Positions 25,485-33,934 of a DNA stretch of 64,000 bases are shown piece by piece. The stretch is from NCBI RefSeq assembly GCF_001485535.1, contig NZ_BCMZ01000001.1, forward strand, positions 2,523,454-2,587,453. Direction: 5' to 3'. The DNA is from Halobacterium sp. CBA1132 (GTDB lineage Archaea; Halobacteriota; Halobacteria; Halobacteriales; Halobacteriaceae). A program made the position numbers and the translations under genes. A model generated the notes under the pieces. That model had not been told where the DNA came from and did no database searches. It was given only the letters and a program-made list of their open reading frames with translations. The first letter of the stretch is position 1. Every line of letters starts with the position of its first letter.

Positions 25485-26600
25485 TTAGTCCTCCAGTAGC
25501 GCTTCGTCGCCGTGGTCGGCGCGGATGGACTGGAACCACTCCAGTTGTTTCTCGAGTCGCCCGGGCATCTCCGCGTAGACGCTCCGGAACATCTCAACGG
25601 GGTCGGGCCGCGGCGTCTCCTCGGCGGCCGCGATGGCGTCCGCCACGCGGTCCTCGATGTCCGCTTCGATGTCCTCGACACCTTCGTCGTCGAGCCTGTC
25701 GGTCCGCTTGAGGAACTTCTCCAGTCGCGGAATCGGGTCCTTCGCCTTCCACTTCTCGACTTCCTCCTCCTCGCGGTAGACGGAGGGGTCGTCGGCCGTC
25801 GTGTGCGCGCCGAACCGATACTGGACCGCCTCGATCATCGTCGGCCGCAGTTCGCCCTCCGCGGGGTCTTTGGCCTTCTCGACGGCCGCCTTCGTCACCG
25901 CGTACACGGCTAGTGGGTCCATCCCGTCGACCTGCACGCCCTCGAAGCCGTATGCTTCGGCCTTCTGCGCGAGCGTCTTCGACGCCGTCTGCCGCTCGCG
26001 GGGCACGCTGATGGCCCACTGGTTGTTGTTGCAGAAGAACACGTTCGGCGTGTCGAAGACGCCCGCGAAGTTCAGGCCCTCGTGGAAGTCGCCCTCGCTG
26101 GTCGCGCCGTCACCGAAGTAACAGAGGAACGCCTTGTCCCGTTCGTCCTTGAGTTTGGACGCCCACGCCAGCCCGGTGGCGTGCGGAATCTGGGACGCGA
26201 TGGGCACCGCGACGGTGAACAGGTTCACGTCCTCGGGGACGCGCGCGCCGTTCTCGTCGCCCATCCAGAGCCGCAGCGTCTGCTTCAGCGGGAGGCCCTG
26301 CACGAGCGAGGCGGCGTGCTCGCGGTAACTGGGCACCACCCAGTCACCGTCGCCGAGCGCCATCGCGGAGCCGACCTGCGCGCCCTCTTGGCCCGACATC
26401 GGCGGGTACGTGCCGATGCGACCCTGCCGTTGGAGGCTCACCGCCCGCTCGTCGAACCGCCGAGCGAGCTTCATCGTCCGGTACATCTCGACGAGTTCGT
26501 CGTCGTCGAGGTCCGGGACCTCGGCGCCGTCGACGAGCTCGCCGTCCTCGTCGAGCACCCGTACCATGTCGTCGGGTTCTCGATGCACGGTCGCAGTCAC
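25485..26600 (-). CDS. 2-oxoacid dehydrogenase E1 alpha subunit
   Basis: 371 residues from a GTG at 26600 (then TATVHREPDDMVRV); an internal Met at residue 12 is the alternative start. The ThDP-binding motif runs from GDGATSEGD to CNNNQWAIS, about 30 residues. The phosphorylation-loop region of mitochondrial E1 is not needed in archaea. It is the first gene of the E1 alpha-E1 beta-E2-E3 operon. An AT-rich promoter lies about 46 bases upstream. Confidence 0.94.
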   Translation of the reverse strand: MTATVHREPDDMVRVLDEDGELVDGAEVPDLDDDELVEMYRTMKLARRFDERAVSLQRQGRIGTYPPMSGQEGAQVGSAMALGDGDWVVPSYREHAASLVQGLPLKQTLRLWMGDENGARVPEDVNLFTVAVPIASQIPHATGLAWASKLKDERDKAFLCYFGDGATSEGDFHEGLNFAGVFDTPNVFFCNNNQWAISVPRERQTASKTLAQKAEAYGFEGVQVDGMDPLAVYAVTKAAVEKAKDPAEGELRPTMIEAVQYRFGAHTTADDPSVYREEEEVEKWKAKDPIPRLEKFLKRTDRLDDEGVEDIEADIEDRVADAIAAAEETPRPDPVEMFRSVYAEMPGRLEKQLEWFQSIRADHGDEALLED

Positions 26601-26645
26601 GGGTACCCCCGTCCTGACATGTGCGGAGAATCACCCCGTGCGACC

Positions 26646-26655
26646 ATATGATTTT
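26646..26655 (-). promoter_or_regulatory. TATA-like element of the 2-oxoacid dehydrogenase operon
   Basis: On the minus strand the sequence reads aaaatcatat, the most AT-rich decamer nearby. It is 46 bases before the GTG start, giving a short leader of about 20 bases. Between here and the hairpins at 26843 lies about 190 bases of moderate GC with no gene that I can support. Confidence 0.5.
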
Positions 26656-26842
26656 CGTAACGGTCTTTCTAGCGGGTCATCGTCTCGCCGATTTCCACCA
26701 CTCTCGTTCACTACTACCCGACGTAATTCTACGAACGTCAGATACGCGACGAACTAACTGGTCGTACAGACACCTCAATCGAAGTATTGCCGGATTTTTC
26801 GGGCGTTCAGAAACAGTCCGCGCGGCCTATCGTCCCGATGTT

Positions 26843-26992
26843 CGCTCAGTCCGAGGCGGCCCGTCGGGCCGCATCTCGCGCGGTTCGCGGGTCGCTTCGC
26901 TCCCCGCTCACTCAGTCGGAGGCCGCCCTTCGGGCGTCCTCCCTGCTCGCGGCTGACCGCCGCTCGCTCAGTCCGAGGCGGCGCTTTGCGCC
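26843..26992. repeat. Three hairpin repeats in register, 61 bp apart, reaching into the lipA 3' end
   Basis: Three related units start at about 26843, 26904 and 26965, with core ctcagtccgaggcggc in the first and third. Each holds a stem-loop with a three-base loop: gcggccc-gtc-gggccgc; ggaggccgccc-ttc-gggcgtcctcc with one mismatch; and gaggcggcgc-ttt-gcgccgcctc, which is perfect. The third encodes the last residues of LipA. Positions 26885-26906 recur in the rhodanese gene. Confidence 0.75.
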
Positions 26993-27908
26993 GCCTCGCG
27001 CGCCTCCTCGATGCTCTTCCCCTCCCGAAGCACCGCGTCGACGAACAACTCCCCGGCCTTGTAGGAGGACCGGACCATCGGGCCGGACGCGCAGTAGAGG
27101 AAGTCGAACTCCGTCTCGGCGACGCGGCGCCACGTCTCGAACTTCTGCGGGTGGACGTAGTCGGCGACGTCGAGGTGCGAGCGCGACGGCTGGAGGTACT
27201 GCCCGAGCGTCACCACGTCCACGCCCACCTCGCGGAGGTCCGCGAGCGTCTGGTACACCTCGTGGTCGTACTCGCCCACGCCCAACATCAGGCTCGTTTT
27301 CGTATAGATGTCGGACTCGCGGTTCACCTGGTCGAGCACCGCGAGGGACTGCTCGTAGCCCGCGCGGCGGTCCCGAACCGGGAACTGGCGGCGCTCGATC
27401 GTCTCGACGTTGTGCGCGATGACGTCGGGGTTCGCGTCGATAATCTTCCGCACGAGTTCCTCCTCCCCCGGAAGTCCGGAATCAGCACCTCCACCAGAAT
27501 CGAGGGGTCGCGGTCCTTGATCTCCCGAATCGTCTGCGCGAAGTGCGCCGCGCCCTGGTCGTCGAGATCGTCGCGGTCGACTGACGTCAACACCACGTAG
27601 TCCAACCCGATTTCCGCGACGGACTCCGCGACGTTCGCCGGCTCCTCGGGGTCCAGCGGCTCCATCCCCCCGGTCTCGACGTCGCAGAAGTTGCAGCCCC
27701 GCGAGCACCGGTCGCCCATCAGCATGAACGTCGCGGTGCCCGGGCCGTTGCGGCCGCTCCAGCACTCGCCCATGTTCGGGCACGACGCCTCCTCGCACAC
27801 GGTGTGGAGGTCGTGGTCCCGGAGCGTCTCCTTGATGTCCGTGAATCGCTCTCCGGACGGGGGCCGCATCTTCAGCCAGTCCGGCTTCCGCCGACTGCTC
27901 ATAGACAT
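26968..27908 (-). pseudogene. lipA: Lipoyl synthase, full length but frameshifted
   Basis: The first part (27908 to about 27470, starting [16 protein letters not shown]) carries the auxiliary cluster motif [12 protein letters not shown] and the radical-[11 protein letters not shown]. After EVLIPDFRG the frame breaks; the second part, with [28 protein letters not shown] and the C-terminal RSSYKAGE, is in another frame. Adding one base in the run of five C at 27465-27469 restores one continuous protein of about 313 residues. Every catalytic element is present, so this looks like a homopolymer sequencing error or a very recent mutation. The enzyme inserts sulfur to make the lipoyl group used by the neighbouring E2. 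Confidence 0.9.
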
Positions 27909-28027
27909 CCCTTCGCGGGGGACTGCAAAAACTGTGGGGTTCGGCGCTACCCCGCCGCGCTGTGCGAGCGCACCCCATACGTTAAAGAGGGCGTGAGTCG
28001 ACATTCAAACTACACTCGAAGAAGAAA

Positions 28028-29440
28028 ATGTTTGACGTTTCCCGCGAGGATATAACCGACGGCGCGCTCTCCCGGGCGCTGTTCTACGTCGCCGCGCCAC
28101 TGGTCGCCCAGCAGTACGTCATCGTCCTCCAGCAGGTCGTCGACGCGTTCTGGCTCGGCCGCGTCAGCGGGGACGCGGTCGCCGCCGTCGGTCTCGTCGC
28201 GCCCCTCCTCGCGCTCCTGACGCTCGGGAACCACGTCGCGCTCACCGGCGGGCAGGTCCTCGTCGCCCAGCACGCCGGCGCCGACGCCGACGCCGCCGCG
28301 CGCCGCGCCGCCTTCCACGCCGTCGTCGTCGCGCTCGCGTTCAACCTCGTTGCGCTCGCGCTGGCGTCCGTGTTCGCCGCCGACGTGCTCGCGCTGTTCG
28401 ACCCCGGCCGAGCCGTCGTCGAACTCGGCGCCGTCTACCTCGTCGTCGTGCTCGCCGGGATGGTGTTCGGCGGGATGAGCGACGCCATCGAGGGCGCGTT
28501 CGTCGGCTGGGGGGACTCCCGCGCGGCGCTCGCCGTCAACGTCGCCGTCGTCGCCGTCAACGTCGCCCTCGACCCGTTCCTCGTCGTCGGCTGGGGTATC
28601 GGTGGGTTCACCGGCTACGGCGTCTTCGGCGCCGCGCTCGGCACCGCCGCCGGCTACGTCGTCGGGTTCGGTATCGCCGTCGCGCTCGCCACCACCGACC
28701 GCACCGACTTCGCGTACACGCGCGACGCGGTGCGCCTCCGCCTCGACTCGCTGCGCGACGTCCTCGAGGTCGGCGTCCCCAAAGCCGGTCAGGAGGGCGG
28801 CCGGCAGACCGCGCGCCTCCTCATGGTCGCCATCGTCTCCGGCGTCGGCGGGAGCGCCGGACTCGCGGCGTACACCGTCGGCATGCGCATCTCGACGCTC
28901 GCGTTCGTCCCCGCTATCGCCGTCGGTAGCGCCGTCTCCAGCGTCGTCGGTCAGAACCTCGGCGCCGAACGCCCCGCCCGTGCGACCCGCGCGACGTGGC
29001 TCGCAGCGGGCGTCGCGACGGTCGCGCTCGCCGTCGTCGGCGCCGCCCAGTTCTCGATTCCCGGCCGCATCGCGAGCGCGTTCGCGCCCAGCCTCGACGG
29101 CGACGCGCTCACGTACACCGTCGCGTACCTCCAGATTCTCGCCGTCGGCTACTGGGCGTTCGGCGTCATCTACCCCGTGCAGGGTGGATTCAACGGCGCC
29201 GGCAAGACCACCGTCTCGATGGTCGCAACGACGCTCCAGTACTGGGCCGTCCGCCTCCCCATCGCGGCCGTCGGCGCGTACGTCGTCGTGCTCTCCGTGC
29301 CGGTGTACGCCGCATTCTGGGCGATTACGATTTCGAACGCCGCCGCCGCCATCGGCGTCACCGCCTACTTCTACTACTCGACGAACCGCGGCCTCCTCCG
29401 ACGCGTCGCGTCCTCGATGAGTGCCGACGCCGCCGACTGA
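28028..29440 (+). CDS. MATE family efflux transporter
   Basis: A 470-residue polytopic membrane protein with 12 predicted helices. The N-terminus MFDVSREDITDGALSRALFY is that of the DinF/NorM-like haloarchaeal branch. MATE repeats show as GGMSDAIEGAFVGWGDSR in the first half and PVQGGFNGAGKTTVS in the second. It is a different subfamily from the gene at 2393; the two share little beyond the fold. Substrate unknown. It is divergent from lipA, with a TATA-like gttaaag near 27980. Confidence 0.85.
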   Translation: MFDVSREDITDGALSRALFYVAAPLVAQQYVIVLQQVVDAFWLGRVSGDAVAAVGLVAPLLALLTLGNHVALTGGQVLVAQHAGADADAAARRAAFHAVVVALAFNLVALALASVFAADVLALFDPGRAVVELGAVYLVVVLAGMVFGGMSDAIEGAFVGWGDSRAALAVNVAVVAVNVALDPFLVVGWGIGGFTGYGVFGAALGTAAGYVVGFGIAVALATTDRTDFAYTRDAVRLRLDSLRDVLEVGVPKAGQEGGRQTARLLMVAIVSGVGGSAGLAAYTVGMRISTLAFVPAIAVGSAVSSVVGQNLGAERPARATRATWLAAGVATVALAVVGAAQFSIPGRIASAFAPSLDGDALTYTVAYLQILAVGYWAFGVIYPVQGGFNGAGKTTVSMVATTLQYWAVRLPIAAVGAYVVVLSVPVYAAFWAITISNAAAAIGVTAYFYYSTNRGLLRRVASSMSADAAD

Positions 29441-29746
29441 GTGGTCGCGTCGACGTGGTTTTCGGTGCGCTCAGACCCGTTCTCCCTCCGACTCATGCCG
29501 CTCGCGGGTCGTTCCTCCCCGCTCGCCACTCCGTGCCCTCACTTCGCTCGGGCACGCGCTCCCCGCTCGCGTCGACGTGGTTCTCAGTCGCTCACTTCGT
29601 TCGCTCCTTCCGAACCGCGCTGCTCACGGCTCCCGGTGGTCGCCGTTCGCTGTATCCGTGAGTCTCGGTCGTTCGCTTCGCTCACTCCCTCCGACTCACG
29701 CCACTAAGGAAACGCCTATCCGCCCACCCGCCTTCCCCAACTGGTG
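29441..29746. repeat. 306-bp intergenic low-complexity repeat region
   Basis: No gene is supported here. The 16-18-bp block cgcgtcgacgtggtt occurs at 29446 and again at 29568, 122 bp apart. The block at 29621-29648 (tgctcacggctccc...) matches 20123-20150 after leuS at 26 of 28 positions. The strand is rich in ctcacttcg/ttcgctc motifs, as in other intergenic fillers in this genome. The last 40 bases hold the start region of the helicase gene. Confidence 0.6.
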
Positions 29747-32083
29747 ATGGAAGTCGCCGAGGTCGTCCCCGAGTTCGCCGACGCCTTCCCCTTCGACGAG
29801 TTCAACGAGATGCAGCGCGAGGCGGTGCCAGCGCTCGTGAACTCCGAGGCCAACGTCGTCGCGTCCGCCCCGACGGGCAGCGGGAAGACCGCGCTCGCGG
29901 AACTGGCCATCTGCCAGACCCTCGACGCCGGCGGCACCGCGGTGTTCGTCGCGCCGCTGCGCGCGCTCACCAACGAGAAGGAGTCCGAGTGGGAGCGCTT
30001 CGAGGAGCTCGGCTACTCGGTGTACGTCGTCACTGGCGAGCGGGACCTCAACCCCCGGCGCGCGGAGCGCGCGGACGTGCTCGTGATGACGCCGGAGAAG
30101 GCCGACTCCGCCACCCGGAAACACGACTCGCCGCGCTACTCGTTCGTCACGGACGTGGACTGCGTCGTCATCGACGAGGTCCACCTGCTGGACTCCGAGA
30201 AGCGCGGCAGCGTGCTGGAAGTGGTGGTGTCGCGCTGGCGGCGGCTCTGCGACCCGCGCGTGGTCGCGCTGTCGGCGACGATGCCGAACATCGACGACGT
30301 GGCGGCGTGGCTCGACGCCGACCCGGAGACGACCTTCGAGTTCGGCGACGACTACCGGCCCGTGGACCTCCACGCGGGCGTGCGGACGTACACGCACGGC
30401 GACAACCCGTTCGCGGACAAGTACCGTCGGCTGTTCACGACGCTGGACCTCGTCGAACCCCACCTCCGCGAGGACGGCCAGGCGCTCGTGTTCGTCTCCA
30501 GCCGGCAGGACACCGTGCAGGCCGCGAAGAAGACGCGGGACGAAATCGGCGAGCGCGACATCCCCGTCGGCTCGCGGGGCGACTACGAGTTCCACACCGA
30601 GACCGAGGAACTGGACAACGCGACGCTCCGGAAGTCCGTGCTCGACGGCGTGGCGTTCCACCACGCCGGCCTCTCGACGAACGACAAGAACCTCGTCGAG
30701 GAGTGGTTCCGGGAGGGCAAGATTCGCATCCTGTTCTCGACGTCGACGCTGGCGTGGGGCGTCAACCTCCCCGCGCGCTGCGTCGTCATCCGGGACACGA
30801 AACTCCACGACCCCCTCGAAGGCGAGGTGGACATGAGCCCGCTGGATGTCCTCCAGATGCTCGGGCGCGCGGGCCGCCCCGGCTACGACGACGTCGGCTA
30901 CGGCTGGGTGGTCTGCGACGAGTCGGACGCCGACATGTACCGCGAACTCCTCCGCGAGGGCAAGGAAATCGAGTCCCGGCTGGCGGGGAACCTCGCAGAG
31001 CACCTGAACGCCGAAATCGCGATGGGCACGATTCGGGGGCTCGGCGACGTGATGGACTGGCTGGAGACGACGTTCTACTACCAGCGCGCGCAGTCCGAAC
31101 CCGACGACTACGACTTCCCGGGGCTCCGGGACCGCGTCCGGGACACTCTCGACGACCTCGTCGAGGAGGGGTTCGTGGAGACCGACGACGACCTCGGACT
31201 CTCCGCGACTCGACTGGGCGTGCTCGCGTCGACGTACTACCTCCGACTCGACACCGCGGGCGAGTTCCGCGACGTGGCCGACGGCGAGGGTGACGCCGAC
31301 AGCGTGCTCCGCGCGGTCGCGAAGGCCGGCGAGTTCGACAGCGTGAGCGCGCGCAAGTCCGAGCGCGACGCCGTCGACCGCATCGTCGGCAGCGAGGCCG
31401 ACGACCTCGACTCCGGCCCGCGGAAGGTCCTCGCGATTCTGCGCGGGAGCATGGACGGCTCCATCCCGCCGGAACTGCGCTCGGACGCGTGGGTCATCAA
31501 GCAGAACGCGCTCCGCCTGCTCGCCGCGCTGGGCGCGTTCTTCGAGCGCTACGACGACCCCGCGGGCGCGAACGTCGCCGCCCGCCTCGAAGCCCGCATC
31601 GACACCGGCGTCCCCGAGGACGCGGTCGGCCTGACCGCGCTCGACGGCGTGGCCGCTGGCCGCGCGCACAAGCTCGCCGACGAGGGCATCGAGACGCCCG
31701 CGGATGTCCGCGACGCCGGCGAGGGCGGCCTCGAAGAAGCCGGGCTCGGCCCGGGCGTCGCGGAGAGCGTCTACGAGCAGGCTACCGGGATGCCCGAGGT
31801 CGTCGTCGACTGGAGCGACCTCCCCGACAGCATCGCGGCCGGCGACAACCAGATGTGCGAGGTTGTCGTGCGGAACGCGGGCGGCGGCGCGGCCACGGGC
31901 GTCGCCGTCACCGTCAATAGCGTCGAGATGACCGAGACCACCGGCTACCTCGACGACGAACTCTCCGTGCCCGTGGGCGTGTTCGGCGCGGACGCCGACG
32001 TTCTCGAATTCGAGGTCACCGTCTCCTTCTCGGACCTCCCGCTGTTGCCCGTCACCGAGACGCGGGCGGTGCGCGTGGAGTAG
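29747..32083 (+). CDS. Ski2/Hel308-type DEAD/DEAH-box helicase
   Basis: 778 residues from ATG 29747; a GTG one codon upstream is the alternative start. Walker A SAPTGSGKTAL is at about 39-49, then PLRALTNEK (Ia), VIDEVHLLD (II), VALSATMPN (III), LVFVSSRQDT (IV), FSTSTLAWGVNLP (V) and MLGRAGRPGYDD (VI). A winged-helix and Sec63-like part follows, then helix-hairpin-helix-like LADEGIETPADVRDAG. An unusual C-terminal beta domain from about residue 690 contains VVVRNAGGGAATGVAVTV, similar to CARDB-type folds. It unwinds DNA or RNA. Haloarchaea often label such genes hel308b, but which nucleic acid it acts on is not certain. Confidence 0.85.
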   Translation: MEVAEVVPEFADAFPFDEFNEMQREAVPALVNSEANVVASAPTGSGKTALAELAICQTLDAGGTAVFVAPLRALTNEKESEWERFEELGYSVYVVTGERDLNPRRAERADVLVMTPEKADSATRKHDSPRYSFVTDVDCVVIDEVHLLDSEKRGSVLEVVVSRWRRLCDPRVVALSATMPNIDDVAAWLDADPETTFEFGDDYRPVDLHAGVRTYTHGDNPFADKYRRLFTTLDLVEPHLREDGQALVFVSSRQDTVQAAKKTRDEIGERDIPVGSRGDYEFHTETEELDNATLRKSVLDGVAFHHAGLSTNDKNLVEEWFREGKIRILFSTSTLAWGVNLPARCVVIRDTKLHDPLEGEVDMSPLDVLQMLGRAGRPGYDDVGYGWVVCDESDADMYRELLREGKEIESRLAGNLAEHLNAEIAMGTIRGLGDVMDWLETTFYYQRAQSEPDDYDFPGLRDRVRDTLDDLVEEGFVETDDDLGLSATRLGVLASTYYLRLDTAGEFRDVADGEGDADSVLRAVAKAGEFDSVSARKSERDAVDRIVGSEADDLDSGPRKVLAILRGSMDGSIPPELRSDAWVIKQNALRLLAALGAFFERYDDPAGANVAARLEARIDTGVPEDAVGLTALDGVAAGRAHKLADEGIETPADVRDAGEGGLEEAGLGPGVAESVYEQATGMPEVVVDWSDLPDSIAAGDNQMCEVVVRNAGGGAATGVAVTVNSVEMTETTGYLDDELSVPVGVFGADADVLEFEVTVSFSDLPLLPVTETRAVRVE

Positions 32084-32122
32084 CGCGTAGGTTCAAGTAC
32101 GAAACCGGGACCAATCCGGGTC

Positions 32123-32875
32123 ATGCAGGACGCGATTCGCGTGCTCGCCGGCGAGTGTGCCGTCCGCTACGAGAGCGATGGGCGAACCGAGCGCGACCTC
32201 CGCGGGGATGTCGTCGTCATCGTGAAGCCCGACGACACCGTGCTCGTCCACGACGCGGACGGCTACCAGCCCGCGGCGTGGCTCACGCGCCCGGGCGTCG
32301 TCCGGTACACGCGGGACGCCCGCGGGTTCCGCATCGACGCGGCGGACGGCGACGAACGGCTCGTCGTCGAGAGCGCGACCGAGCACGGCGACGCCCACTA
32401 TCCCGCGTCGCCCGCCGGACCGCCGGTCGGGACGTGCGAGTGCGACGGCACGCTCGTGCGGGACGGCGGCCGCGTCGTCTGTATCGACTGCCGGACGAGT
32501 TACGCGATTCCGCGGGACGCCGCCGTCGTCGACGAAGCCTGTCCGGACTGCGGGCTCCCCCAGTTGCGGGTGGAACGCGGCGGCGCGGTGACGGCGTGTC
32601 TGGACCGCGACTGCACGCCCATCGCCGACGTCGTCGCCGAGCGCTTCGACGGCGAGTGGGCGTGTCTGTGTGGCGCCGCACTCGAAATCGAGGCCGACCG
32701 CGGGCTCCACGCGACCTGTCCGGACTGCGGCGCCAGCCACCGGCTCCCCCACGGGACCGTCGACGGGACCTGTGAGTGCGGGCTACCGGTCTTCGAGACG
32801 CCGAGCGGGCGGCGGTGCCTGGACAGTGACTGCGAGCGGACGCCGAGTGCGGGAGGGCGCGACCGCAACAGTTGA
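32123..32875 (+). CDS. NucS N-terminal-like domain fused to C4 zinc ribbons
   Basis: 250 residues. The first 100 residues (IRVLAGECAVRYE, GDVVVIVKPDDTVLVHDADGY) match the DNA-binding half of the mismatch endonuclease NucS/EndoMS. The nuclease half is absent. Instead there are about four zinc ribbons: CECDG..CIDC, CPDCG..CLDRDC, CLCGA..CPDCG and CECG..CLDSDC, like topoisomerase I C4 fingers. It probably binds branched or single-stranded DNA without cutting. It starts 40 bases after the helicase gene and 26 bases before endA, so it may belong to either transcript. Confidence 0.75.
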   Translation: MQDAIRVLAGECAVRYESDGRTERDLRGDVVVIVKPDDTVLVHDADGYQPAAWLTRPGVVRYTRDARGFRIDAADGDERLVVESATEHGDAHYPASPAGPPVGTCECDGTLVRDGGRVVCIDCRTSYAIPRDAAVVDEACPDCGLPQLRVERGGAVTACLDRDCTPIADVVAERFDGEWACLCGAALEIEADRGLHATCPDCGASHRLPHGTVDGTCECGLPVFETPSGRRCLDSDCERTPSAGGRDRNS

Positions 32876-32900
32876 ACGTCGGGCGCGCGACGCTCCCGGT

Positions 32901-33932
32901 ATGGACGGCGAGCTACACGGCGACGAGGTCCGAGTCGGCGGAGACGCCCGCCAGCGGTTCCACGACGCCCGCGGGTACGGCCACCCGCTCGACGGCAACG
33001 CCATCGCGCTGTCGCTCGTGGAGGCCGCACACCTGCTGTTCCGCGGCGACCTCGACGCCGTCGACGGCGCCGGGTTCCGGGAGTTCTTCACGGCCCGCGG
33101 CGCCGGCTTCCCTGCGCGCTTCCTCGTCTACGCGGACCTCCGCGACCGCGGGTTCTACCTCGCGCCCGACCGCCAGCCGTGGTGGGCCGACCCCGGCGAC
33201 GGCGACTTCGTGGTGTTCCCGCGAGGGAACGGCCCCGGCGACGGCGTCGTGAAACACCGGATTCGCGTCGTCGACGAGCGCTCGACGATACCCGCCGGCG
33301 ACCTCGGCGATGTCGTGCTCGCGGTCGTCGACGAGGAGAGCGAAATCACGTACCTCGATGTCGCCGCCACCGACCCGGACGGCGACACCGACTTCGCGCC
33401 GCCGACCGCCGTCAGCGGGACGCTCCTCGAAGACCGCGTGCTCGTCTGGGACGCGCCCAGCGAACTCCACGAACAGGGGTTCTACGGGCAGCCACTCGGC
33501 GGCCGCGCGGCCGAGTACGACGCGCTCCAGCTCTCGCTGTTGGAAGCCGCGTACCTCGCCGCGCAGGGCGTCCTCGACCTCGGGGACGACGACGTGGAAG
33601 CGGTCGTGGAGCGCGGGCGCGCCGGCGAGGCCGACCGCTTCGACCGCCGGCTGCGCGTCTACCGCGCGCTCCGCGACCGCGGGATGGTGCCCAAGACCGG
33701 GTTCAAGTTCGGCGCGGACTTCCGCGTGTACAGCGAGGTCGAGTCCGTCGACGAACTCGGCCACTCCGAACTGCTCGTTCGGGTGCTCCCCGCCGACTAC
33801 GTGTTCGCGCCGCGAGACGTCTCGCTGGACGTGCGCCTCGCTCACGGGGTCCGGAAGCGAATGGTTTTTGCGCTCGACAATCCCAGTGCGGATACGATTC
33901 GCTGGCTCTCCGTGAGCAGACTCACTCCCTAA
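32901..33932 (+). CDS. endA: tRNA-splicing endonuclease EndA
   Basis: 343 residues from ATG 32901 (MDGELHGDEVRVGGDAR). It is a fused two-repeat endonuclease as in other haloarchaea: a non-catalytic N-terminal copy (RFLVYADLRDRGFYLAPD) and a catalytic C-terminal copy with Tyr277, His288 and Lys319, the expected triad (DFRVY, GHSELL, GVRKRM). It cuts bulge-helix-bulge structures in tRNA precursors. The same motif is found in the rRNA processing stems of this window. It ends two bases before trpS, and the two probably form an operon. Confidence 0.95.
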   Translation: MDGELHGDEVRVGGDARQRFHDARGYGHPLDGNAIALSLVEAAHLLFRGDLDAVDGAGFREFFTARGAGFPARFLVYADLRDRGFYLAPDRQPWWADPGDGDFVVFPRGNGPGDGVVKHRIRVVDERSTIPAGDLGDVVLAVVDEESEITYLDVAATDPDGDTDFAPPTAVSGTLLEDRVLVWDAPSELHEQGFYGQPLGGRAAEYDALQLSLLEAAYLAAQGVLDLGDDDVEAVVERGRAGEADRFDRRLRVYRALRDRGMVPKTGFKFGADFRVYSEVESVDELGHSELLVRVLPADYVFAPRDVSLDVRLAHGVRKRMVFALDNPSADTIRWLSVSRLTP

Positions 33933-33934
33933 CT

